DNA from: Saccharum officinarum
Taxonomy: Eukaryota; Streptophyta; Magnoliopsida; Poales; Poaceae
Length of the DNA stretch: 64,000 nt
Direction of reading: 5' to 3'
Assembly (NCBI GenBank): GCA_020631735.1
Contig: CM036159.1
Coordinates: 16,593,511-16,657,510 of the forward strand
Shown one piece after another: positions 33,853-42,910 of this stretch. A program made the position numbers and the translations under genes. The stretch's first letter is position 1, and each line of letters starts with the position of its first letter. Below the pieces are notes generated by a model. That model was not told the origin of the DNA, ran no database searches, and saw only the letters and a program-made list of their open reading frames with translations.

Positions 33853-34776
33853 GTGCACCCCCACATTCTTATATGACATGCCTCCCCTTCGACAATGCAA
33901 GGTAAAGTTGTTTGCCATATCATTCATACTTTGCTAAGGACATGTTTAGAACATATAGACATTTGCATGACAAATAGGCTCATTCATGAAAATCAAATGA
34001 GTTTAGATGTATATATGGTACCACTATTGCTTCTATGTTTGTTTGATCTAGTGGTAGCATATGACATGTTTATGGGCTTGCAAACCTAGTGTTGAATCTA
34101 GAAAATGAGCTCAAGATGTGTAATTCAACATGGTCAAGATAACCCTTATACTTTATGAGGTGTGAAGAAGCTTGTCCTTGGATCAAACCGAATTACATAT
34201 TCTAGGCAAGTGATCTAGGTTGAACCATAATTTGGACTCTCTCATATTGATTGACTTAATTCTCACTAAAATTGATATCTTTTTGGTGATTGTTGACAAA
34301 GGGGGAGAGAAAAGTCACAAAGATAAAAAGTTAAGTTGCAAAGGGAGAGAAGTAAGTCACAAAGGTATAGTAAGGGGGAGAGAAAGCAAAAGATATGACA
34401 TTGGAAAGGGATCAATTAAAATTGAGCACATGAGTAGGGGGAGCAAGCTTATGAATCATTTGTTGCATTTGTATGTGCATTAACATGATGAATTGTTGCA
34501 TTGCAAAGCTTAAATTCATATTCATGATTGTATGGTGTATGCTAGAAATAGAACTTGAATGATGATTTATTGAGAGTAGCTTTACAAGTGGTATCTAGAC
34601 ACCTTTGCTTATAATGTTGATCTCACGAGGTATTTTAGTGTTTGTGATCTTTACAAGTGATGTATTACAAGTGGTGTCTAGCTACATTGGTGCTAAGGAT
34701 GGTATATAAAGGCAACTCCGATTGGTATCACGCTTCAAAGGTCCATTCTTTATACCTTAGCATCAATTTGATAGTA
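33853..34776 (+). other. C3 3' internal non-coding region, left part
   Basis: No supported ORF. Purine tracts of the agggggagaga type recur at about 34300-34445, as in C2. T1 is inserted at its right end; the region resumes at 50902. Confidence 0.75.
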
Positions 34777-34781
34777 GTAAC
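34777..34781. repeat. Target-site duplication of T1, left copy (gtaac)
   Basis: gtaac precedes TGTAACACC of T1; the same five bases are at 50897-50901. Confidence 0.92.
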
Positions 34782-35689
34782 TGTAACACCTCAGGTGTTT
34801 AGCTCCATAATTGCATTGCATTACATGAGCATAAGCATGCATCATTTCATGTTATTTCATATGGTTGCAACAAATGTGATTTGTTTTTAAAGTTTTGTTT
34901 GGCTCACATCATGTGACACTAGGGAGTTGGTGTAACTAAAGAGTAGAGTAGCCAATTATATCTCACAACACTTTAGTTATACTTAGGGTCACTAATGGAG
35001 CAAGGTTCATGTTGACCAAAATCACCAAAATGCCCTCTAAGGTGTAGTTGACCAGCATTTAGCCCTAGGATGCTCTAGTTTGACCAATTAAAAAGTCTAG
35101 CTTAGAGACGTTGCATGGAGGAGCACCCTTAAGCAAAATTGTAGGGAATTTTATGGGGAACAAAAGTCTCAATATGACCATCTCATGAAACTAGCCAGAA
35201 CATGCTAAAAAATGGCCCACAAGTCAGCTAGAGGGGCTGTCTCAACACTTAGAATTTTTCTAAGTCTCAAAAGTGTCCCTCCAGTTTTACTGTGGCCTAC
35301 TTTGGAAGCTTGTAGTTTGCAAACCAGACCAAACCAGCCCCAACTCATATTGACAAACTTGTAGTCCTTGTGTAGCTCTACAACATTGTCAACATCACCA
35401 TCACCTAGTTCTAAATGGTTTAGGAGATATGGTGTCTAGAAAATTGGGTTTCAGTCGGCTTAATGACTGAAACTACGTTTCAGTTTCGAAGTGCACCACT
35501 TTGGAGCTATGTAGTTTCAAATGTAGGCCGAATCAGTCCTGGAGCCAATTGACAAAGTGGTAGTCCTCATGTAGCTCTACAATTTAGGTATTATCATTTT
35601 CGACTAAATCCAGCTGGTTTGGGAGATAATCAACGACAAAATACCGCTGTCATTCACCTAATGCAGCCATCGTTTCAGAGGTTCAGGCT

Positions 35690-36500
35690 TTCAGTCTGTG
35701 GCCGACCGACCGCAGACCAGCGCCGACGCATGGCCACGTGGTGGCAACCGTACGCCGGCCGCGGTCCCACCCGTCAGGCCACCAGGCCTTCAAGGTCGCC
35801 ATGCCGACGATCTCCGCCCTCACCCGCGCCACAACTCCCTCTCTCTCCCGCTCTCTCCTCCACCGGGCGGAACGACCGAGCACCATTGCCGCCTCCACTC
35901 CGGCGAGCTCGTGCGTGCTCTCCACCGCACCGCCGCCCACAAAAACTCGTCCACAGCTCCGCCTTGAAGCCCGCTACCTCACCGTCCACTCCAAGTAGCC
36001 AATCGCGCTTTGGTAGGGTCACATTTTCGTTTTCCTCCGCCGCGGTACCTCGCCGGAGTTCCTCCGCGCGACGGCTCTCCGTGGCCAAGGGCCTCTAGGT
36101 GTCTCTGTCACCCGCTTGTAGGTGCGTTAGGGTCGAAGTAGAATGGGGATGCTCGTCGAGAGTTAGGGTTGGGACGTCAGGCTCACCGGCGGCGAGATTT
36201 CGCCACCACCGTACCGGTGGTCCGCCATGCCCGACGGCGAGCACCTTACCATGGCTCTGCCGTCCTGTTCTTGCCACCAATCGGTTTAGCTCGATGACGT
36301 GGTCATGCTCGTCCGCTCAGCTTCGCCGGTCGGCTCACCGACGGCGAGCTTCGGCGACCGCAGCTCCTCCCCTCCGCCTCTCTCTCTCTGACCGGTGGGG
36401 CCACCTGGTTAGTCGCACGCGCGCGCGGGCGGGAGCCGTAGCAGGCCGCGCGCGGGAGCGGGCCACGCCGCGAGTTTTGGGCCGTGTCTGTTCCCGGGCC
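35690..36500 (+). promoter_or_regulatory. GC-rich block in the T1 5' LTR, possible promoter and leader
   Basis: About 800 bp of strongly GC-rich, CpG-rich sequence with pyrimidine-rich ctctctctcc stretches, followed abruptly by AT-rich sequence. It looks like the 5' end of a grass gene followed by a first intron. T3 has a block of the same composition (about 60650-61490) with little alignable sequence, and T2 has one on the minus strand (about 56030-56810). Small ORFs here are not conserved between copies. I found no clear TATA box. Confidence 0.45.
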
Positions 36501-37748
36501 GGCCCAGTAACAAATAAGATTTATTTCATTTTTATTTATTCTGTCACAGTTTTAGATAAGTTTTGAAAAATGTAGATCTAGGGTTTTACTTGCCCAAAAA
36601 TTATGAGATAAATTTTGTTAGGGTCTGCATGATGTGTAGTATTTTAGAAAAATATAAATTGGATATGTGATGTTTAGTTTCTGGGAGATTTAAATAGGTT
36701 TTTGAAATGTGTTTTAGATTGCATGCAAACTTGTTTAAATCATATCTTGAGTTTCGGTGTTCCAAAAATTATGAAATTTGGTGGGTAGGCTAATTTATAC
36801 TTGCTCTAGCTTTGATAAAAATTTGGGCAGTAATGCTTAAGTACTTTTCAAGTTATAATGCTATCTTTTTATTTTAGGAAATACTTAAATGAATTTTAGT
36901 AATTTTTATACATGTGAAATGTTCTTATAACTTTTTGAAGAATGTCTTGGTACCCTAGAGTGTCCAAGAAAATTAGGAAATCTGTTGTTTGACACTTTTT
37001 ACTATGCTTTTTTATTTATACAAAAATCAGCCTTTTGGGCTTGTGAATTTTGTGTAGGAAGTTCCTGTGAATAAATTTAGTTCAAATTTTTACAGTAGCC
37101 TCTTTTTGGGTCAGAGAGTCTCCTGTAATTTTTGTAGAATTTTAGTAGCAGTTTACATATATGTTTAAAATTTCACTTAATTACTTAAGTAAAATAAGAA
37201 ATGGGTATAAATAAATATTTTAGGTGGGCCAACCTTACTTTCTGGTGTTTTTGTGACCTATGTGAACTTTTGGTAATATTAGTTTGGTCTTATGGGATGT
37301 TTGTCACATAAATAAATATTTGATCTTTGCAATTCTAGGTTTTCTGGACAGCTGGTAGTATTTCTAGGTTTGATCCTTGATAAAAGTGTTTAATGAAAAA
37401 CTTGTAAATACCAAAGTTGTAGTAAACTTGGTAAATTAGCTTGTGTCAAAATTTGGGAGCATTTGGCGTAGTAGTTTGGGAGTTATTGCTGTTTAAAGTG
37501 ACAGTCCAGAATTGACTACTATCTGTTTAGAGAGAACAGATTCTAGAACTTTGGAATTTTGACTAGTTAAACTTTGGAATTAAGTGTTGTGGTCTGAAAA
37601 TATTTTGTAGTGCATTTCTTAAGATTTTCAGATTATCTTAGATCATATCTTTTGGAGTTGGGAATCTCCAGTTATGTTAGAATCTTTGGGCTGCTGTCCA
37701 GAATGTCTTACTGTGGTAACCTAAGTAATATTACTCTTGTGTTGTTAG

Positions 37749-39262
37749 GTGTTAGGGCCTTAACCGAAGAGGAACAGCTGTATCTTAGGTTGAGTAGCTT
37801 AGGTAAGTACTTCTCCACCGGAGAAGAAATTTGCACAAACTGATAAAATGACTTGATTAGATTATTGTTTTTATTTCTGAAATGCATTTCATCCCGAGCA
37901 TGTTGCACCATTATGCACCCATGATATTTATTGTGCACTCATGCAATAGGTGTTCCGGAGGGGATAACACTCCTCGAGTTCGAGCCAGTGATTCCGGAGG
38001 AAATCCAGGACCAGCAGAAGGAGCCCGAGGATCCAGCAGGTGAAGGAGTGCCCGCAGACGACCTTCCTGAGTGCCCAGACCACCGGCCTTCGACCTTTCT
38101 GAAAGGCAAGCCCCGGTGCATGCTGAATCCATCATTTTATAAATCTATCTTGAGTACTTTTAATTATTTAATGCATTAAGTTGTAGGAGTTGTATGAAAA
38201 CAATTGTTGCATTATACCTATCCTTGCCCAGATATCGTACTTAAATCCTAATTTAGGTTTAGGCACGTATCAATGCTTAGCCCTGCTTAGTACGGTAGAA
38301 GTCGGGTGATTTCCGGTCATCCGCGAGATGTAGGAAGGAGTCACGAGTGGCTTTATGGCTATCGTGGATGGAACCATGCTTTAAAATGAAATTGAGACCG
38401 AGCGGGAGTTCGATAGTACAGCCGCAAGACACTTCATGTCTTGGGTGTGGAGCTATGCCTGTCCGAGTCGTTTAAGGACCGATTCGCTGTACGTCCTTGA
38501 GTCATGTTGAACACAGTCTAACACTTAGTTGGCCGGATAAGTCGTTCCGACCGCGAAGCCGAGTAATGTGATTTAGGCCGGGAATCGAATGGTAGGTTGC
38601 TTCTTGGAGGAGAGAAAGGATGTGCTTGGGGATATTGGCGTGAGACCAAGGGGGGGGTTAGAGTCCCTATCACCTGGCAGAGTGTCGCCCTTGGGGTCAC
38701 GACATCATTCGGACCCGCGATTCCTGAATCATATGAAAAGGTGGCTTGTGCGACCCTGGCAGGGGCCTACGCGGTGAGTGTTAGAAATACCCCTCCAGCT
38801 GGATAGGAATTTGATTCGAATCGCCGTCGCTCCCGGTTAGTGAGCACTTGACTTGAGCAGCGGCAACGTAGATCTCATTAAATGAACAGGTGGTTAAGGG
38901 AATGATACAATATTGCCACAATTCATAGCTGCTCTAGATATAATAACGATCATTATTTGATTATAATCAAGTGCATGTTTAGTACATGTGCTAAGATAGA
39001 TAACAGGTAAATGCTAAAAATAACTGCTAGCACAGGTTATAAGAGTCTCAATTACTTATGCCTTTATGCAAAATGTAATGTCAGCTAGCCTCTTGTGTAG
39101 ACCTTGCATAATCCTTGGTGTCATCTTATTTTTGGTTTTTTGACGGGTAAGTCTAGCTGAGTACATTCCAGTACTCAGGGTTTATTCCCTCCTGTTACAG
39201 ATGATATGCTCTACCAAGGCTTCTGCAAAAATTGTCTCCACCCTGCGGGTGACGAAGACTAG
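37749..39262 (+). other. Spliced ORF inside the T1 5' LTR (three exon-like blocks)
   Basis: Exon A 37749-37802 (54 nt; VRALTEEEQLYLRLSSL) has ttgttag before it and gtaagt after it. Exon B 37950-38105 (156 nt; VPEGITLLEFEPVIPEE... DLPECPDHRPSTFLK) has atgcaatag before it and a GC-type donor (aaag|gcaag) after it. Exon C 39201-39262 (62 nt; DDMLYQGFCKNCLHPAGDED then TAG) has cctgttacag before it. All joins are phase 1 and stay in one frame. The same exon lengths are found in the 3' LTR and in divergent T2, where most differences are synonymous. The start exon is not identified, so the N-terminus is unknown. Product and function are not recognised. Confidence 0.6.
38230..38880 (+). other. Highly conserved non-coding block of the Tekay LTR
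   Basis: About 650 bp between exon-like blocks B and C, starting gatatcgtacttaa and ending near gtagatctcatt. It is nearly the same in T1 (both LTRs), T3 and divergent T2; an 85-nt part around 38490-38575 differs by about one base between T1 and T2. No long ORF is shared. It ends with a strong donor-like gcg|gtgagt (about 38773). It may be a structured RNA or cis element. Confidence 0.6.
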
Positions 39263-39618
39263 ATCACTAGGGCGTGATCATCTTTTATGTACTTTCCTGA
39301 TGCTTTTGCGGGTTGTTGATCAACAAGACTGGCAGTAGTTAAACAACTGGTGTGCGTTTGCTTCTGCTACTTTTATAAACATGGTTTGTAATAATTTGCG
39401 ACTCCGTGTGTGTAAACTTATTTTGGAACTACTTGCAAAATGTAACGTATGATGTTGTATGTTGAATGATGCGATCTTGGTTGTAAGCAAGTTGGTTTGA
39501 AATCCTTCGTGGTTTCGATTGACTACCAGGATTATATGGGCTCAAGTTCGAAAATTTGAGCGCTTCGGTGCTTATTTTTGTACTTGTGCTCCTATAATTT
39601 GGTCGGTTCTGTTACAGC

Positions 39619-39630
39619 TGGTATCGGAGC
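39619..39630 (+). promoter_or_regulatory. T1 primer-binding site (initiator Met tRNA)
   Basis: TGGTATCGGAGC two bases after the LTR end; one mismatch to the initiator Met tRNA complement. Confidence 0.85.
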
Positions 39631-40387
39631 ATAATTCAACATTAAACACATCGTACGAGTATTTAAAACAAAAGTATTTGATTATGAAAAAAGGGTTAAA
39701 ACACTAAAAAGTATTTTCATAGGTATGCCAGTGATCACATCCCTTAGCCCAAATAAGGACTCTTAGGTGGCTTATTATAAAGACTAACTTGGGGGCCTTG
39801 TTTGTTTTTGTTTCGTCGTCCATACGGCGTGATATTGTATGGATGCCATCCACTTGGGTGGTAATGTATGGATCAATTGCCTCGACGCTCTGGTAAGTGT
39901 GAGTTGTGAGAGCATGATTGTCCAACCGGCGATCTAGGGGAGAGTAGTTTTGGTGACTTGCATACTTACATGTTTAAACCATGTAATTACGTAAGCACTT
40001 AATTGTGGGAATATATATCGGGTAGCTTTGATACTGAAGTATATACATTAGGGGATGTGTATATGGAAAGTATTTAAATTACTGCTTTCTTGTGTGCTTA
40101 TTTTGGGAAACTGTTATGCTGAAATGAGATTTTCTGCAGGTACACTAACAGCGTAACGAGTAGACCGATAGTTTCGTCTATATGAGAAAACGTATGTATG
40201 CCACCGCCTAGCGTCAGAAATTTATGATTCTACTAGGATGAGAGGGCGTACGGAATGTGTATGCATCATGTTTAATTATATCATACATATCATTTACTCC
40301 CTCCTTAAAAATTTCAATAGTCCCGACTAAATTAAATTTCATATCCCCTAAATGATCCTCACTTTCAGTCATATCTTGTGGCTACAG
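39631..40387 (+). other. T1 leader between primer site and the H3-mimic ORF
   Basis: About 760 bp of AT-rich untranslated sequence with no supported ORF. It ends in gtggctacag directly before the ATG of the next ORF, which resembles a splice acceptor. Confidence 0.6.
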
Positions 40388-41005
40388 ATGGCACGTACCA
40401 AGAGGACCGCTCGCAAGTCCACCGGAGGCAGGGCACCTCGTCACCAGCTCGCTCCACGTGAGCCTCGCCCTGAGCCCACTGAGGTGGAAAGGCTAAGGGC
40501 GGAGTTGGCCAAAGTGACTGCTGCACGGAATGCAGCGCGCCAGCAACTGGAGCAAGTGATCCGTGATCGTGATCAGGAAACCCTTGCAGTCCAGAGATTG
40601 ACAGTAGCAAACCGCAACTGTCAACGCATGCTGGTTCGTGTCATGAATCAGAGGGATGAAGCCTGGCACGAGGAGAACGTTCTGAGAGCTTGTCAGTTTG
40701 AGCTTGAGCAACAGTTGGAGAATGCTGAAGAATACAATGACAATCTTCTTGAAGAAGTGCACCGCCTGAACAACCAGCTTAATCCTCTGCTGCCTCAAAA
40801 CAACAACGCAGATGAGGACATGGGTTCGGGAATCTTCATGGCTGAAGATGATGATGAAGTGGAGGTCAATGGGCCCCAAGATGCCGCACCAGAAGAAGCA
40901 CCAGAAGAAGAGCCAGAAGAAGAGAAAGAAGACGAGGAGTTAGAGCCTGTTAGCGACGAGGATGGTGAGGAGATCCTTGACACCGACTCTGAGGGCGATG
41001 CTTAG
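40388..41005 (+). CDS. H3-tail-mimic ORF of T1: histone H3 N-terminus, coiled coil, acidic tail
   Basis: Intact 205-codon ORF from ATG 40388 to TAG 41003. An upstream in-frame ATG at 40352 would add 12 residues; 40388 is preferred because it exposes the H3-like end and follows gctacag. Residues 2-22 (ARTKRTARKSTGGRAPRHQ, then LA) match the histone H3 tail at 18 of 21 positions. K4, R8, K9, S10, T11, R17 are kept; Q5, K14 and K18 are R, R and H. Similarity stops after A21 and there is no histone fold. Residues about 31-134 have heptad-like Leu/Glu/Arg pattern (coiled coil). Residues 141-205 have 32 Asp/Glu by my count. It lies between the 5' LTR and gag. A chromatin-facing role (decoy, tether or bridge) is inference. 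Confidence 0.9.
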   Translation: MARTKRTARKSTGGRAPRHQLAPREPRPEPTEVERLRAELAKVTAARNAARQQLEQVIRDRDQETLAVQRLTVANRNCQRMLVRVMNQRDEAWHEENVLRACQFELEQQLENAEEYNDNLLEEVHRLNNQLNPLLPQNNNADEDMGSGIFMAEDDDEVEVNGPQDAAPEEAPEEEPEEEKEDEELEPVSDEDGEEILDTDSEGDA

Positions 41006-41668
41006 AGTAGTCATCGCGTAGCTACAATGTTAGGATCATCTTTTGTGCCCTCCCTGTGTTAGAGAGAGGCTTTGTAATAACTTGGCTTTTGGGATGTAAG
41101 GTCGAACCCTATGTTTTCTAGATGTTTAGTTGGAACCTGTTAATTTCGATCGCAATTGGATGTCTTATTGTGTTGCGTTCGATGATGGTGTCACGATTAG
41201 CACCCTTCGGTGCTGCGACGAAACCAAGGCCCTCCTATGGCGCATGACATAAGGCTGTGCTACTTGGCACGCGCTGGTATCGAGGTGGCTAGTCATGATC
41301 CACCATGGAACTCTACCGTTGAGAAGTCTCTTTGTGGTCGGCTTGAAGTAGCATTTCCCAGGCAACTAAAAATGTTGAGATCGAATCCAAGTACCGGGCG
41401 AAAGGTCAAAAATCACGTAGATATTAACGTAAACGGTTCAGTAACTACTGTGCTCCTTGTGAGTGAGCCTTTATCAAAGTACATCTTGTTGGATTCCCTC
41501 GCATGATTGCGTCAATTGATGCGCTTGAATGGATTGTGCGGTTGTGATGAATTATTGTGCCATGAGTATTTTGAGAAGTCTATTTCATGAAGTCAGTTTG
41601 ACATATTTACAATAATTCATCTACAAATTTCCCACATCGTCAGTGCTCATTGGCTATGCATTTTGCAG
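41006..41668 (+). other. Spacer between the H3-mimic ORF and gag in T1
   Basis: About 660 bp without a supported gene. It ends in gcattttgcag immediately before the gag ATG, again like a splice acceptor. Confidence 0.6.
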
Positions 41669-42910
41669 ATGTCGTACAATCTCCGTCGGGGTCGTGGCAA
41701 TGAGGATGAGGAACAGCCACCCCCTCCGCCACCACCTACCCCGGCTGAGCTGATGCAGACCGTGGTCGAAGGGCAGCGCATGCTGGCAGATGCTATGCGC
41801 CAGCTTGCCAACCGGGAGGCTCGTCATGGCCGCCAGGGCCCAGAACCCAATCAGTACAGTGATTTCAAGGATTTTCTTGATACTAAGCCCCGCTCTTTAA
41901 GGAGGCGGAGGAACCACTGCAAGCCGATGAGTGGTTGAACACTATTGAACAAAAGTTTCGTCTGCTTCGCTTGACTGATGAGCTAAAACTGAATATGCTT
42001 CTCACCAACTACATGGTCCAGCGGGTATTTGGTGGAGCCACTATCGTTCCACACTGCCTGCAAATGTCCCGATTGCTTGGGACCAGTTCAAGGCCGCATT
42101 CCGTGGGAACTATATTCCTCCAGGTCTTATGGCTATCAAACACACAGAATTTATGAGGCTGTCGCAGGGCAATAAAAGCTTGACTGAATATCTGCAATCT
42201 TTCAACAACCTGGCAAGGTATGCCACAGAGTTTGTGGATACCGATTCCAAGAAAATTGCTAGCTTTAAAAGAGGCCTCGGCCCAAAGCTGATGAAGACTA
42301 TGGGCACTAGCAAGTGCACTACTTTCAATGAATTTATCAGTGATGCTCTGACTCAAGAGAACAATAATTCTATCTATGCTGCTTCTAAGAGCCGCAAGAG
42401 GGCACTTGAGGCAGGTGCTTCACAGTCTCGAGCTCCAGCTGCCCGAGGGCTCCTCCTCGCCCTCCTGCCACAAGTGCTAAGTTCCGTCCTCCGCAAAAGA
42501 AGGCGCCAGTGAAGACTGGGTTTCGCAAGGCATATACAGTGGCTCTGCCAAAGGGTAATTCGAGCCAAGGCAGCTCCAGTGTCCCTCCTAGCAACATGCC
42601 TTGCTGGAACTGCAACAAGCCAGGCCATTGGTCCAGGAACTGTCCTTACCCTAAGAAGAATGTCAACCAAGGTGGCCGTCAAGGGCACGCTCATTATAAC
42701 AGTATTGAGGAAATCCCATCTGGTGAGGTTGTCACTGCTGGTAAGTTCCTAGTTGACCAACATCCTGCAGTGGTACTTTTTGATTCAGGTGCTTCGCATT
42801 CCTTTATCAGTCCTAAGTTTGCATCGGAGTTTACACACAAATTGCATACTGTTGAAGGTGGGGTTATTGTATTAGCGCAGCAAGTGGGAATATTTCCACA
42901 AATAAAGTAG
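41669..42910 (+). pseudogene. gag: T1 gag and protease region (frameshifted)
   Basis: It starts at ATG 41669 (MSYNLRRGRGNEDEEQ, then a proline run). One-base shifts occur near 41885, near the 42030-42130 overlap and near 42445. Taken piecewise, the frames give a retrotransposon gag domain (ADEWLNTIEQKF, AWDQFKAAFRGNY, SLTEYLQSFNNLARYA), then a zinc knuckle CWNCNKPGHWSRNC (about 42600-42641) and the aspartic protease motif VLFDSGASHSFIS (about 42774-42812). The frame ends at 42910, inside the protease. The catalytic motifs are present, but this copy cannot make one continuous protein unless the shifts are sequencing errors. Confidence 0.88.

Larger units (their letters stand above)
34782..39616 (+). 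repeat. T1 5' LTR (4835 bp)
   Basis: Starts TGTAACACCTCAGGTGTT (AACACCT and AGGTGTT form a short inverted repeat) and ends GGTTCTGTTACA. Internally: an AT-moderate start, a GC-rich block (about 35690-36500), an AT-rich stretch (about 36500-37745), three exon-like blocks and a highly conserved non-coding block. The partner LTR is at 46063. Confidence 0.95.

Noticed and set aside
35619..36098. ORFs in the GC-rich block of the Tekay LTR (also 46943-47629 and 60999-61430)
   Set aside because: Several frames are open on both strands because of high GC, and the predicted proteins are not conserved between T1, T2 and T3.
38780..38830. tRNA-like fragment (gattcgaatc context) in the Tekay LTR conserved block
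   Set aside because: A TpsiC-loop-like string alone; no acceptor stem, D-arm or anticodon arm could be placed.
40297..40345. Stowaway-type MITE suggested by tactccctcc
   Set aside because: Only the first bases resemble a Stowaway end; no matching inverted terminus or TA duplication was found nearby.
40388..41005. Host histone H3 gene or H3 pseudogene
   Set aside because: Only the first 21 residues resemble H3. The rest is coiled coil and acidic tail with no histone fold, and the ORF lies between a primer site and gag inside a retrotransposon.
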